A stretch of DNA of 64,000 bases from Allochromatium vinosum DSM 180 (GCF_000025485.1 NC_013851.1:845154-909153); one strand, 5' to 3'; shown: positions 10,007 to 23,823, counted from the stretch's first letter. Made by a program: numbers and translations. The notes: generated from the letters alone by a model not told the origin.

Positions 10007-10378
10007 TTATTGGACACTGCCGAATGATTTGTCGGCGGCGCCCGAGGGAGCTGTCAGGCCAGCGAAACGACAGCCCTGGGCGACCGGACCACCCGGAAAG
10101 AGACCATAGAGATATTTGAGGCCACCCTGGATGTGGAAGGCTTCGTCGAGCGCGTCATGGAGTTCGCGCACATTGGGCCGTTCGTGGCGCGCGAAATAGG
10201 CTTGCAGCGCCTGGAGTGTGCGCCAGTGATCCGCCGTCAGTTCGAGTCCGTCGTGCCTGGCTATCTCCTCGGCGATCGATCGATTCCAGTCGACCGGAGC
10301 CTGTGGAAAATCCGGGTCGATGGCGCTGATCGCGCCCGGATTCAGAATCTCGCCCATTGTCTGGGTCTTGGTCGCCAT
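10007..10378 (-). CDS. DsrC/TusE-family protein lacking the terminal cysteine
   Basis: 123 residues from ATG 10378, set by a strong GGGAGGA site 4 nt upstream. The fold signatures of DsrC/TusE are clear: DPDFPQAPVDWN near the N-terminus and GGLKYLYGLFPGGPVAQGCRFAGL near the C-terminus. Family members pass persulfide sulfur on a penultimate Cys (CysA), as in tRNA 2-thiolation (TusE) or dissimilatory sulfur metabolism (DsrC). Here Cys103, at the DsrC CysB place, is kept, but the expected PxGCV ending is PSGAADKSFGSVQ with no Cys. It is therefore unlikely to act as a standard sulfur carrier; a regulatory or paralogous role is possible. Confidence 0.85.
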   Translation of the reverse strand: MATKTQTMGEILNPGAISAIDPDFPQAPVDWNRSIAEEIARHDGLELTADHWRTLQALQAYFARHERPNVRELHDALDEAFHIQGGLKYLYGLFPGGPVAQGCRFAGLTAPSGAADKSFGSVQ

Positions 10379-10520
10379 GTTCGTCCTCCCGTGGATGTGG
10401 TTCTCGTACTTGTCGGGCCGGCCCGGAGGCCGGGAATGGACGCTGGATCTCGTCCATGACGTCATCCAGTCGTCATCCTGGAGTGTCGAGCCTTTCACCG
10501 GTGAGTTCAAGGTGAACCGG

Positions 10521-11114
10521 CTATCCTCGGGTGCGACGTCTGTAGTCCCAGGGTTTCTGATGCTCGCCGCGACGGTTCCAGATGCCGCGTCTGGCGGCGC
10601 GTGCTTCGCGCTCGGCACTGAAATAGCGCGGACTGTCGCAGAACTGCTCGTAGACGGCGGCCTGACCGGCTTCGACCTGCTCCAGGTTGAGCAGGCGCGG
10701 CTCGGCGTCCGTGGTGTAGATCTCGCCGACCGTGCGGCCGTACTGATCCTGATCGATCTTGAGCAGTCTGACCGTCGGCGGCGTGATCGACTGGAGATGC
10801 TCGCGCGAGCGCGTGCCCCAGGGTTTCTGGGCCATCTCGGGCGCGTCGATGCAGTAGAGGCGCACCTTCACCAGCTGGGTGCCGCAGCGCAGGTTCATGG
10901 TATCGCCGTCGCTGATCTTTTCGACGCGGCAGTCCTTCCCGCTGAAAGGCAGCTTCCAGGCGTTCGGGATCAGATCGCCGCTCCAGTGGTCGACGGCCCA
11001 GAGCGCCGCTGCGATCACGGCGATGGCGAGCGCCGAGCGCGGCGTGAGCGGACTTCGGCCATGGCCCCGGAGCTTCGCGCGCAGATACTGTTTCAGAAAG
11101 GTTTGTGGCCGCAT
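10521..11114 (-). CDS. Membrane-anchored thermonuclease-family (SNase-like) protein
   Basis: 197 residues. A basic N-terminus and one membrane segment (about 27-43) precede a staphylococcal-nuclease-like domain. Catalytic residues are recognisable: DGDT (69-72), VRLYCIDAPE with Arg85, Asp90 and Glu93, and DQYGRTVG carrying the second Arg. It should cleave nucleic acid outside the cytoplasmic membrane. It starts 13 bp downstream of the ppk1 stop on the same strand, so it may share the ppk1 transcript. Confidence 0.87.
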   Translation of the reverse strand: MRPQTFLKQYLRAKLRGHGRSPLTPRSALAIAVIAAALWAVDHWSGDLIPNAWKLPFSGKDCRVEKISDGDTMNLRCGTQLVKVRLYCIDAPEMAQKPWGTRSREHLQSITPPTVRLLKIDQDQYGRTVGEIYTTDAEPRLLNLEQVEAGQAAVYEQFCDSPRYFSAEREARAARRGIWNRRGEHQKPWDYRRRTRG

Positions 11115-11127
11115 GTCGAATCCGGTC

Positions 11128-13374
<2,247 letters not shown>

Positions 13375-13514
13375 GGATTCCCGGATTCTAACCCAACGCC
13401 TGTCGATGTTCTGTTACCGCGCGTGGAAAGCGTTTTGCAGGACTGAGGCGGTGCGGTGTGAAGCTGGCGGGCTGGAACCGAACAGGTCGGCCTGTTCGGT
13501 ATACAATCTCACCG

Positions 13515-14252
13515 ATGAAAGACACCGTGATTGATGACCTGTTCGACCGCGCCGCCGGCCCGGTCCGTCCCTTCGAGTTCGATGCCGATGTGGCGCGCGT
13601 CTTCCCGGACATGGTGCGCCGCTCGGTGCCCGGCTATGCCGAACTGGTCGGCCTGAGCGGTCTGATCGCGCGGCGTGTGGCCGGGCCTGGAGCGCGCTGT
13701 TATGACCTGGGTTGTTCACTGGGCGCTGTGACGCGCTCGATCCTGCGCCAGACGGACTCCGATGTCTCGGTGGTCGCGGTCGACAATGCGCCAGCGATGA
13801 TCGAGGGTTTGCAGGCGCGTCTGGCCGCCGAAGCCGAAACCGACGTCACGCGGGTCGAGACGCTGTGCGCCGACATCCAGTCGATCGCCATCGAAGAGGC
13901 GAGCCTCGTGGTCCTCAATCTGACGCTCCAGTTCGTCCCGATCGAGGCGCGGCTCGGACTGCTGCAACGCATCCGCGCTGGACTGGTTCCCGGTGGCGTA
14001 CTGATTCTGGCCGAGAAATTCGCCAGCCCCGAAGGGCGCGCAGGCGACTGGCTGACCACCCTGCACGCGGATTTCAAGCGCGCCAACGGTTACAGCGAAC
14101 TGGCCATTGCGCGCAAGCGGGCCGCGCTGGAGCGGGTGCTGATTCCGGAAAGTCTTGAAGAACACGAGCGACGGCTCGCCGAAGCCGGTTTCACCGGCTC
14201 GGTGCGCTGGTTCCAGAGTCTCAACTTCGTGGCCTGGCTGGCATGGACCTGA
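13515..14252 (+). CDS. cmoA: Carboxy-S-adenosyl-L-methionine synthase CmoA
   Basis: 245 residues from ATG 13515 (MKDTVIDDLFDRAAGPV); in-frame upstream codons add no homology. It makes carboxy-SAM from SAM and prephenate for the cmo5U34 wobble modification of tRNA. The Rossmann SAM-binding motif is YDLGCSLGAVTRSIL, followed by VVAVDNAPAMIEG and LNLTLQFV. It ends inside the first codons of cmoB (10 bp overlap), a coupled pair that also acts in sequence in the pathway. Confidence 0.94.
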   Translation: MKDTVIDDLFDRAAGPVRPFEFDADVARVFPDMVRRSVPGYAELVGLSGLIARRVAGPGARCYDLGCSLGAVTRSILRQTDSDVSVVAVDNAPAMIEGLQARLAAEAETDVTRVETLCADIQSIAIEEASLVVLNLTLQFVPIEARLGLLQRIRAGLVPGGVLILAEKFASPEGRAGDWLTTLHADFKRANGYSELAIARKRAALERVLIPESLEEHERRLAEAGFTGSVRWFQSLNFVAWLAWT

Positions 14253-15220
14253 CGCCCTTCCGACCTTTTCTGGAGCATCTGACTCAGACAAGGCTCGCGC
14301 CCTGGGCCGAGCCGTTGTCGGATGCCGTGCGCGAACGGCTTGGACCGCGCGCACATGGCGATCTGGCACGCTGGGAAGCGTCACTGGCCGCACTGCCCGA
14401 GCTACCGCCCGGCCGCATCGCGCTCGATCAGTCCGGCGTTGGTCTGCACTCCGATCAACCGCTCCCGCCCGAGATCGCTTCCCGCCTGCGCGCGACCCTG
14501 ATGGAACTGCATCCCTGGCGCAAGGGGCCGTTCCGTCTGCATGATCTGCACATCGATACCGAATGGCGCTCGGACTGGAAGTGGGACCGGCTCGCCGACG
14601 CCATCGACCCGCTGGACGGACGGCTGGTGCTGGACGTCGGCTGCGGCAACGGCTATCACGCCTGGCGGATGCTGGGTGCGGGCGCGCGGCTGGTCATGGG
14701 CATCGACCCGACCCAGGTGTTCCTGTGCCAGTTCCTCGCCATCAACCGCTATCTGGTGCGCGACCAACTGGCCGTGCTGCCGCTCGGCATCGAGGATCTG
14801 CCTTCAGGGCTGACCGGCTTCGACACCGTCTTTTCGATGGGCGTGCTCTATCATCGCCGCTCGCCGATCGATCATCTGGCCGACCTGCGCGCCCTGCTGC
14901 GACCGGGCGGCCAGCTCGTCCTGGAGACCCTGGTGCTGGAGGGCGAGGCGCAACAGGTGCTGGTTCCGCCCGATCGCTATGCCGGCATGCGCAACGTCTG
15001 GTTCATCCCCAGCGTCGAAGCGCTCGCCGTCTGGATGGGGCGGGTCGGCTTCAAGGACATCGCAGTCGTCGACGTCAGCCGCACCACGATCGAAGAGCAG
15101 CGCCCGACCGACTGGATGCGTTTTCAGTCCCTGCCGGACCATCTCGACCCAACAGACCCGAGCCGCACCATCGAAGGCCATCCGACCCCGGTGCGGTCGA
15201 TCCTCATCGGCCGAGCCTGA
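14243..15220 (+). CDS. cmoB: tRNA U34 carboxymethyltransferase CmoB
   Basis: 325 residues. It uses the carboxy-SAM made by CmoA to convert 5-hydroxyuridine at tRNA position 34 to 5-carboxymethoxyuridine. Diagnostic features are HPWRKGPFRLHDLHIDTEWRSDWKW, the SAM motif VLDVGCGNGYHAWRM and SMGVLYHRRSP. Full length for the family. The overlap with cmoA implies translational coupling. Confidence 0.95.
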   Translation: MDLTPFRPFLEHLTQTRLAPWAEPLSDAVRERLGPRAHGDLARWEASLAALPELPPGRIALDQSGVGLHSDQPLPPEIASRLRATLMELHPWRKGPFRLHDLHIDTEWRSDWKWDRLADAIDPLDGRLVLDVGCGNGYHAWRMLGAGARLVMGIDPTQVFLCQFLAINRYLVRDQLAVLPLGIEDLPSGLTGFDTVFSMGVLYHRRSPIDHLADLRALLRPGGQLVLETLVLEGEAQQVLVPPDRYAGMRNVWFIPSVEALAVWMGRVGFKDIAVVDVSRTTIEEQRPTDWMRFQSLPDHLDPTDPSRTIEGHPTPVRSILIGRA

Positions 15221-15255
15221 GCGCGCATGAACGCCACTCCAGCGGTGAGTCGAAA

Positions 15256-15298
15256 AGGGTCGGGTGACGGCGTCCCCCGCCCGCCGTCACCCGACCCT
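15256..15298 (+). terminator. Strong hairpin after cmoB, before crcB
   Basis: AGGGTCGGGTGACGGC (15256-15271) pairs perfectly with 15283-15298 across an 11-nt C-rich loop, a 16-bp GC-rich stem. No T-run follows, so it is not a textbook intrinsic terminator; it may stabilise the cmoB 3' end or act as a repeat element. The region does not show the conserved core of a fluoride riboswitch. Confidence 0.5.
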
Positions 15299-15319
15299 GG
15301 CACAACCGAGAATCCATAG

Positions 15320-15703
15320 ATGAACGCTGTCCTAGCCGTCTTCACCGGCGCCGGTCTCGGCGCGCTGCTTCGCTGGTCCCTCGGCCTGCGGCTCAACGCC
15401 ATCATCCCGAGTCTGCCGTTGGGCACAGTCGCCGCCAACCTGCTCGGCGGCCTGCTGATCGGCCTGGCGATCGCCTGGACCGGACGTCACCCCGGTCTGC
15501 CGCCCGAGATCCGTCTGTTCGTCATCACCGGCTTTCTCGGCGGACTGACCACCTTCTCGACCTTCTCGGCCGAAGTCGTCACGCTGCTGTCCAAGGGTGA
15601 ACTGCTCTGGGGCCTGGTCGCGATCGGAACACATCTGATCGGTTCTCTGACCATGACCGCCCTGGGTATCTGGCTCGTGCATCTGCTACTGGCGCGCGCT
15701 TGA
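15320..15703 (+). CDS. crcB: Fluoride channel CrcB/Fluc
   Basis: 127 residues, four membrane helices, normal for the dimeric Fluc channel that exports fluoride. Hallmarks are [10 protein letters not shown] near the N-terminus, the Asn-rich [10 protein letters not shown] and the [15 protein letters not shown] box with the Phe/Thr residues lining the pore. It is followed 41 bp later by a DUF190 gene, a frequent partner of crcB. Confidence 0.94.
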   Translation: MNAVLAVFTGAGLGALLRWSLGLRLNAIIPSLPLGTVAANLLGGLLIGLAIAWTGRHPGLPPEIRLFVITGFLGGLTTFSTFSAEVVTLLSKGELLWGLVAIGTHLIGSLTMTALGIWLVHLLLARA

Positions 15704-15744
15704 ATAGCGACGCCTCGATCGCAACCCCCTGGAGACCTCGAACC

Positions 15745-16074
15745 ATGTCGAACTGCTTCCTGAAATTCTACGTCGCCGAAAGCCGCCGCCATCATCACAA
15801 GCTGATCTACGAATGGCTGCTGGAAGAGGCCAAGTCGTTCGGACTCCAGGGCGGCTCGGCCTTCCGCGCCCTGGCCGGTTTCGGCCGCCACGGACGACTG
15901 CACGAGGAACGCTTCTTCGAACTCTCGGGCGACCTGCCGGTCGAGGTCGGCTTCGTGGTCAGCGAGGACGAAGCCGACCGCTTTCTCGATCACCTCGGCC
16001 AGGAAGGACTGGATCTCTTCTATATCAAGATGCCGGTCGAAGCCGGTGTGACCGGCCCACGTCGCCAGTCTTAG
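15745..16074 (+). CDS. DUF190 (PII-like) protein linked to crcB
   Basis: 109 residues from ATG 15745, with GGAG 10 nt upstream. It matches the DUF190 family, small cytoplasmic proteins with a PII-like ferredoxin fold: FYVAESRRHHHKLIYEWLLEEAK, then GGSAFRALAGFGRHGRLHEERFFELS, DLPVEVGFVVSEDEADRFL and FYIKMPVEAGV. By analogy with PII proteins it may sense a ligand and adjust the neighbouring channel; that is inference from structure class and gene pairing only. Confidence 0.85.
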   Translation: MSNCFLKFYVAESRRHHHKLIYEWLLEEAKSFGLQGGSAFRALAGFGRHGRLHEERFFELSGDLPVEVGFVVSEDEADRFLDHLGQEGLDLFYIKMPVEAGVTGPRRQS

Positions 16075-16100
16075 GCAAAGCGAAAAAGTCAGAATATAAT
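16071..16100 (+). promoter_or_regulatory. Putative sigma-70 promoter of the suf operon
   Basis: A consensus TATAAT at 16095-16100 lies 18 nt after TTAGGC (16071-16076), a weak -35. It is about 98 bp upstream of sufB. I see no clear IscR-type site in the leader. Confidence 0.45.
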
Positions 16101-16197
16101 CGAGCATTCATCGAGCCGTTCAGGGGAGTTGATTCCAAATCCTAGCGGTCGCATATCAAAAACCTAGAGAATCACTCAAGAACGCGGAGCCAGGAGC

Positions 16198-17643
<1,446 letters not shown>

Positions 17644-17736
17644 TCGCGCCTCCCGTTCAATCCAATTTCAGCCGAACCGCGTCATCGCCGACGCCGGGAG
17701 AACCTGGTGCCAGACGCGGTTCAGGAGTCACGAAAG

Positions 17737-18485
<749 letters not shown>

Positions 18486-18489
<4 letters not shown>

Positions 18490-19787
18490 ACGCGCCACTG
18501 CACAGCGGTCTCGAACACTGGTTGAGCGCGCCGGACGACAGCCCGGCGCCCGACTGGCTCCTGGAACATCGCCGCGCGGCCCGTGCGCGCCTGAGCACCC
18601 AGCCGCTGCCGCACTCCAAACAGGAAGCCTGGCGCTACACCAATCTCAAGGGCTTGCTCGAACAGGATTTCACCGCCATCGAGGAGCCGCTGAGCGCGCT
18701 CCAGCCCGAGGATCTCGACACGGTTCTGATCCCCGGCTTCGACGCCCATCGCGTGGTGTTGGTCAACGGCCGTTTCGCGCCCGAACTCTCGACGCTGGGC
18801 GAGCTGCCGGCCGGGGCGCGCATCGGCGGACTGCGCGACTGGCTCGACCATGATCCCGAGTCGTTGCGCGGTCGGCTCGATGCCGCGCGTGGCGAATCGG
18901 GGGCCTTCTTCGCCCTGCTCAACACGGCCGGGCTGGACGACGGTCTGGTGGTGTGGCTGGCGCGCGGCGTGATACTCGAACGTCCGCTCGAACTCATCCA
19001 TCTCTCGGTTGGACTCGACGAGCCGCGTGTGGCCCAGCCGCGCCATCTGGTGCATCTGGAGGCCGGTGCACAGGCGACCCTGGTCGAGCGCTATGTCAGC
19101 CTGGGCGAGTCGCTCTACTGCACCAACGCGGTCATGGAGGTCGTGCTGGAGCGCGATGCCGTGCTCAAGCACGAGCGGTTGCAGATGGAGAGCCGCAACG
19201 CTTTCCATCTCACCGGCTTCTATCTGGTCCAGGACGAAAACAGCCACTACGCGGGCGTCAACATCGGCCTGGGCGCACGCTGGGCGCGGACCGATCTCAA
19301 CACCCGTTTCCGGGGCGAGCAGGCCGAGTGCGTGCTTCATGGACTCTATCTGGCCGGCGACGGACAGTTGCTCGACTACCATCTCGACGTCGAGCACGCG
19401 GTTCCAAACTGCCGCAGTGAGGAGAACTTCAAGGGTCTGCTGACCGGGCAGGGGCGGGCGGTGTTCGACGGTCGGGTGCTGGTTTCCAAGGACGCGCAGA
19501 AGAGCGACGCGGCCATGTCCAACCGCAATCTGATGCTCTCCGAGCAGGCCGAGATCGATACCAAGCCGCAGCTCGAAATCTATGCCGATGACGTCAAGTG
19601 CAGTCACGGCACCACGGTCGGCCAGATCGAACCCGAGATGCTGTTCTACCTGCGCTCGCGCGGTATCGACGCGGCACAGGCGCGGCGGATGCTCTGTCTC
19701 GGGTTTGCCGGCGAGATCATCGACCGGCTCAGCGACGAGGCGGTGCGTGAGTGTGTGGCCGAAGCGGTCGGTCAGCGGCTGGCCTGA
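18486..19787 (+). CDS. sufD: Fe-S cluster assembly protein SufD
   Basis: 433 residues, start overlapping sufC by ATGA. A SufB paralogue and the third member of SufBC2D. SNRNLMLSEQAEIDTKPQLEIYADDVKCSHGTTVGQ, given here only by its ends SNRNLML (residue about 347 on) and SHGTTVGQ, is the family core, followed by FYLRSRGIDAAQARRMLCLGFA. N-terminal KQEAWRYTNLKGL matches SufD. Confidence 0.96.
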
Positions 19788-19854
19788 CGGTGGCGGCTGA
19801 AATGAATACGACGATGTTGATTCAACCCGCGCCTGGTGTTTCGCGGAGGACGTG

Positions 19855-20280
19855 ATGAACAGACTGGCCCGCTTTGCCGGTTTCGGCCGGCGCAAGCAAG
19901 AACCGGACGCACAGGATGGGGACACGGCCGTCCTCCACGAGGAAGAGGTCGAGGTCACCGTGGAGCGCATGGACCCCGAAGAGCTGCGCGAGCCGATCAT
20001 CGCCTCGCTGCGCGGTGTCCATGACCCCGAGATCCCGGTCAACATCTACGACCTGGGACTGATCTATCGCATCGACATCGCCGGCAATGGCGACGTTTCG
20101 GTCGACATGACGCTGACCGCGCCCGGCTGTCCGGTCGCCGGCATGATGCCGCTGATGGTCAAGAGCGCGGTGGAGCGGGTCGAGGGCGTCGGGCAGGTCA
20201 GCGTGCAACTGGTGTGGGATCCGCCCTGGAGCGCCGACAACATGAGCGACGAGGCACGCTTGCAGCTCGGGCTGATGTGA
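19855..20280 (+). CDS. sufT: SufT-type MIP18/DUF59 Fe-S maturation protein
   Basis: 141 residues from ATG 19855 (GTG 19852 is adjacent; GGAGGA precedes both). After a basic and acidic N-terminal tail comes the DUF59 domain: RGVHDPEIPVNIYDLGLIY, MTLTAPGCPVAGMMP with the conserved Cys, and VQLVWDPPWSADNMSDEAR. SufT helps Fe-S protein maturation under high demand. It closes the suf run; no sufS, sufE or sufU follows here, so the sulfur donor must be encoded elsewhere. Confidence 0.9.
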   Translation: MNRLARFAGFGRRKQEPDAQDGDTAVLHEEEVEVTVERMDPEELREPIIASLRGVHDPEIPVNIYDLGLIYRIDIAGNGDVSVDMTLTAPGCPVAGMMPLMVKSAVERVEGVGQVSVQLVWDPPWSADNMSDEARLQLGLM

Positions 20281-20781
20281 TACGCCTTGGCCGTTAGGCG
20301 ATCCGATCCTCTAAAGCCTGGAACAGGGGAACAGATTCGTCGAAATGGTCGCGAATGGTCTCGGTTTTTCGGAGGGCGAGCGCGTTGCCCGCCCTCCAGT
20401 CCGCTTGTATTGAAGCACTCCCCACACATCACTCGATCACATCACACGCGACGCGCGGCTCTCTGCCGCCAAGCCGTTCAGGATGATCCGCCTTGTTGTC
20501 GCCGCCGGCCCGGAGTGTCATCGTCGCTCAGCATACGTGACGGGACTCCGGGTCGCTCCCACACCCTCGCTGAAGCGAAAATCTTCTGACCCCTGGCTGT
20601 TGGTCCCGCTGTGAGAGAAACAGCGGATAACGCCTGCGCGGCATATGGTTACACGTAACGCAAAAAATGGTCAGGAGTTTAAAATCAGTAATTTTACGTA
20701 TATTTGAATGCGGATCTCTCGTTTATTCTGCCGCAGACAACAGTATTTTTGACTGGAAATAGAAAAGGAGCCTGATTGCGA
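20281..20781. other. Non-coding boundary between suf operon and accessory block
   Basis: About 500 bp with no supported gene. An 8-bp perfect inverted repeat GGAGGGCG/CGCCCTCC (20371-20378 and 20390-20397) sits 90 bp after sufT and may end that transcript, though no T-run follows. From about 20640 base composition turns AT-rich, marking the edge of the accessory block. Confidence 0.55.
20648..20659. promoter_or_regulatory. Short palindrome upstream of the sigma-54 activator gene
   Basis: GTTACACGTAAC has 5-bp arms GTTAC/GTAAC around AC, about 125 bp before the activator start. It could be an operator or enhancer element, perhaps for self-regulation. No second copy was seen near the sigma-54 promoter at 26969-26984, which weakens that idea. 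Confidence 0.3.
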
Positions 20782-22161
20782 ATGAATGTTGAAAAAAAAG
20801 CTCATTCGAATTGCAGGCGCAGCTTGGTTTACATCGCCACTAAATCTCAGCCCGAGATGGTGCGGCGCCTTGATGAATTGGGCTGGAATACTTTTATTGC
20901 AGAGAATCTCCGCCAGGCAAACGACATCTGTTGCAACCAAAACATCTCAGTCGGGTTGGTAGAGATCACTGATCCGGAGATGGCCGCAAAGTTTCTCCCT
21001 CAATTAGTTAATGTTGTCGAGAGCGATCTCAACTGGATTGCGCTGATTTCTCCGCTCCAATTGCAGCATTCGGAAACTCTCCATACCATCTCTCAATTCT
21101 GCTACGACTTTGTGACGACGCCAATCCCCTTTGATCGGCTGGCCGTGACTATTGGGCGTGCTCATGGAATGAGAATGCTCGCCAAAAAGAAAAATGAAAT
21201 CGATTGCGCCGCATCAGCGCAATTCGGCATCATTGGCAGCAGTAATGCGATCAAAGCTGTCAGGCGCAGCATTGCCACCTTTGCGGCATCGGATGCGCCG
21301 GTACTCATCGTTGGTGAGACGGGGACTGGCAAAGAGTTGGCCGCCTCGGCAATTCACGCCTTGTCAAGGCGCGGAAAATCCCCTCTCGTGGCGGTGAACT
21401 GTGGAGCGTTACAGGCATCGCTGATCCAATCGGAATTGTTTGGTTATGAGAAGGGCGCATTTACCGGTGCTGACCGGCGAGTAATCGGAAAGCTTGAAGC
21501 AGCCAATACAGGAACCATCTTTCTCGACGAAATCGGAGAGCTACCGCCCGAACAACAGGTCAATTTACTGCGCGTTCTGCAGGAACATCGCGTGCAGCGC
21601 GTCGGTGGGCATGTCGAGGTCAAGCTGGATCTGAGAGTGATTGCGGCTACCAATGCCGATCTCGAGCAGGCCGTCCAGGACGGTCGATTCCGCGAAGATC
21701 TTTACTATCGGCTGAATGTTCTGCTCTTGTCCCTTCCCCCTCTACGGGATCGGATCGAAGATATCGAGATTCTCGCTCACTACACCTTTAAAATCTATTT
21801 CCACGAGCGGATCAAAAACGTTAGAGATTTCAGTCAGGATGCCTTGACCGCCATGCGGTTGCACACTTGGCCGGGGAATGTCCGAGAACTCATCAACCGC
21901 GTGCGTCGAGCCCTGATTACCTGCGAACGGCCGCTGATTGGCGTCGATGACCTTGGGCTTGACAGTCTTGTCGTCAATGGCACTGCCCGATCACTGAACG
22001 ATGCTCGGTCCCGTGCCGAGTATGAATTGGCATGCCAAATTCTGCGGCAAACCGGCGGTAATGTTTCTGAAGCTGCACGACGTCTGAATGTAACCCGCGC
22101 AACACTATATCGGTTGATCCGAAAATATGATATCAGCCCTGGCGCCGCAGTGCTGCACTAG
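20782..22161 (+). CDS. Sigma-54-dependent activator with receiver-like domain lacking Asp (VpsR-like)
   Basis: 459 residues from ATG 20782; TTG 20776 is closer to the AGGAG at 20766-20770 and is possible. Residues 1-130 form a receiver-like domain, but the phosphoacceptor strand reads [12 protein letters not shown], with no Asp. The AAA+ domain is complete: GETGTGKE Walker A near 178, GAFTGA sigma-54 contact loop near 225, [12 protein letters not shown] Walker B, and an arginine-finger region. A Fis-type helix-turn-helix ([25 protein letters not shown]) ends the protein. It resembles VpsR-type activators that respond to a small molecule such as c-di-GMP rather than to phosphorylation; the ligand here is unknown. 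The sigma-54 promoter at 26969-26984 is its obvious target. Confidence 0.9.
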   Translation: MNVEKKAHSNCRRSLVYIATKSQPEMVRRLDELGWNTFIAENLRQANDICCNQNISVGLVEITDPEMAAKFLPQLVNVVESDLNWIALISPLQLQHSETLHTISQFCYDFVTTPIPFDRLAVTIGRAHGMRMLAKKKNEIDCAASAQFGIIGSSNAIKAVRRSIATFAASDAPVLIVGETGTGKELAASAIHALSRRGKSPLVAVNCGALQASLIQSELFGYEKGAFTGADRRVIGKLEAANTGTIFLDEIGELPPEQQVNLLRVLQEHRVQRVGGHVEVKLDLRVIAATNADLEQAVQDGRFREDLYYRLNVLLLSLPPLRDRIEDIEILAHYTFKIYFHERIKNVRDFSQDALTAMRLHTWPGNVRELINRVRRALITCERPLIGVDDLGLDSLVVNGTARSLNDARSRAEYELACQILRQTGGNVSEAARRLNVTRATLYRLIRKYDISPGAAVLH

Positions 22162-22212
22162 GCATTGCTGACAAATCCCTTGTGGGCTGTAATAAAGTAC
22201 GTTGGGGGTGTC

Positions 22213-23712
22213 ATGGTATGGAATCGTACTCTCGTGACTGTTTTTTTGTACAGTTTGTTTGGCAATACAGCAGCCAGTGTAATTTCATTCATACCAAGTG
22301 CGCAGACAGCAAGCGACATCACAACCATCGTAACGGTTTCCGGTGGGCAACCCATTTTCATCGCGAACCCTGACGCTTATGTGGGCACGGCCGCCAGTAG
22401 TGTGGCCGTGTCCATGTCGACAACGGTGCACGCTATCCAGGAAGCTCTCGGTTTTCCGGTTTCAGCGACCAATGGCATAAGCCTCTACAATGCCGGAGCA
22501 AGCGTGGATTTGTTTGCGACTGTTGCCAATCAGGTTGTCATCGGTGGGGGGATTGCAATGGATGAGCCAATCGTTTCCTTTCACGGCAGCAGCGAAACTT
22601 GGGCTGTTGCGGGTTTTTCAGAACCACTGTTCGCGCGCGCCGCAGCACTCAGCCAAGGCGTACTGGACGGAGCCATTTTGGGAGGATTGGGTAATAATTC
22701 TTCGCTGAATCTGAGCTGGAACTTGAAGCGGTTGGCCCTGGAGGTCGAACCGTCCGCAGGATTGGCATTGCTGAGTCAGCGCATCCAGTTCTTTCAGGTC
22801 TCTGCTGACGAATTGAAAAAAAATCTTGGCGAAGTGAATCTTCTCATTTGGCTCGAAGATGGCAAGGCCAGCCTGCGGATTTTTGATGGCAGCAATTCAA
22901 GCGTCTTGCAGGGACAGGTCGGCAAAAATTTGACTCTTGACTTAGACGCACCAATTCAGACATCTATCGCCCTGCCCGAAACTAAAGACCCCATCGCCTT
23001 GAGAATCGTAGACACACGCACTGAAATTTCAATGGCGGCAGCACCGAGGGCGAGCATCCCGATTCTGACTGGCGTTGGCTCCAGTTTTGCGTTCGAACGC
23101 GACGATACTCCACGGATGCAATGGAACCCGGATACCGGGATCCTCAGCTTTTCCCCCCTGCCGATCAATTGGCGCGGTGGTGTTCTTTCCGGTAAAGATG
23201 ACGATGAATTATTTTTGGGCGGTAAAATAAATATAAGCGACTTTCATTACATCGGAGAGTCAGATGGTCGACGCTATTTTGCGGGCGGCACAATCACACT
23301 AACGGACAGTCAAGGGCGGGTAATGTTTAGCGCCAGCCTGCCGGCGCTGGTTCTTGAAAACAGTCTTTTTCAGCTCCATGGATTCAATTTTTTCGCGCCA
23401 ATCCTCAATATCATGGAGGTGAAGCCAAACAGTTCTCGCTGGCTCGATGGATTCATGGATCTCTTGGCGCTAGACGCGCCTTATCTGCCGGAGATTTTTC
23501 TCGGGGTCGATGATCTCGCCTTGACAGATCAATCCTGGCAGACAGGATTCAGCGCGCCTGTCAAGGGTATGCTTTCTTTCGCCGGCTTGACCCATCCCCC
23601 TCTCGACCTTGAGGCATTTCGCCGACCTGTTTCTCTGCCGGAAACATTTGCACTCATCGTGCTTGGGTTGATTCTGATGAGTTGTGTTTCAGTGCGGCCG
23701 AAAAAATACTGA
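22213..23712 (+). CDS. Large secreted protein with PEP-CTERM-like C-terminus
   Basis: 499 residues from ATG 22213, preceded by GGGGGT; TTG 22165 is also in frame but would spoil the signal peptide. Residues 1-22 form a Sec signal (VTVFLYSLFGNTAA). The body is beta-rich, low in Cys and without a recognised enzyme domain. The end, LPETFALIVLGLILMSC followed by VRPKK, is a motif, a hydrophobic helix and a basic tail, as in PEP-CTERM sorting signals, though the motif is PET, not PEP. It lies 51 bp after the activator and 111 bp before the FapF-like gene, suggesting one transcript. The function is unknown; a surface-anchored partner of the small secreted proteins is one possibility. Confidence 0.75.
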   Translation: MVWNRTLVTVFLYSLFGNTAASVISFIPSAQTASDITTIVTVSGGQPIFIANPDAYVGTAASSVAVSMSTTVHAIQEALGFPVSATNGISLYNAGASVDLFATVANQVVIGGGIAMDEPIVSFHGSSETWAVAGFSEPLFARAAALSQGVLDGAILGGLGNNSSLNLSWNLKRLALEVEPSAGLALLSQRIQFFQVSADELKKNLGEVNLLIWLEDGKASLRIFDGSNSSVLQGQVGKNLTLDLDAPIQTSIALPETKDPIALRIVDTRTEISMAAAPRASIPILTGVGSSFAFERDDTPRMQWNPDTGILSFSPLPINWRGGVLSGKDDDELFLGGKINISDFHYIGESDGRRYFAGGTITLTDSQGRVMFSASLPALVLENSLFQLHGFNFFAPILNIMEVKPNSSRWLDGFMDLLALDAPYLPEIFLGVDDLALTDQSWQTGFSAPVKGMLSFAGLTHPPLDLEAFRRPVSLPETFALIVLGLILMSCVSVRPKKY

Positions 23713-23823
23713 TGGCTTTTTGAAGCGATTGCAATTCTAGATAAAACGCCGGTTTGGATCTGAGTGCAGGTTTATGAAATGACTTTTTGAGAGTAAATCT
23801 CAATCAATGACCAGGAAATTCAT

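Noticed and set aside
15221-15319. Fluoride riboswitch upstream of crcB
   Set aside because: The leader is dominated by a 16-bp hairpin and lacks the conserved crcB-motif core; it looks like a 3'-end structure of cmoB.
23713-23823. Sigma-54 promoter before the FapF-like gene
   Set aside because: TGGC and GC elements occur but at 8, 9 or 15 nt, not 10, so no site is supported.
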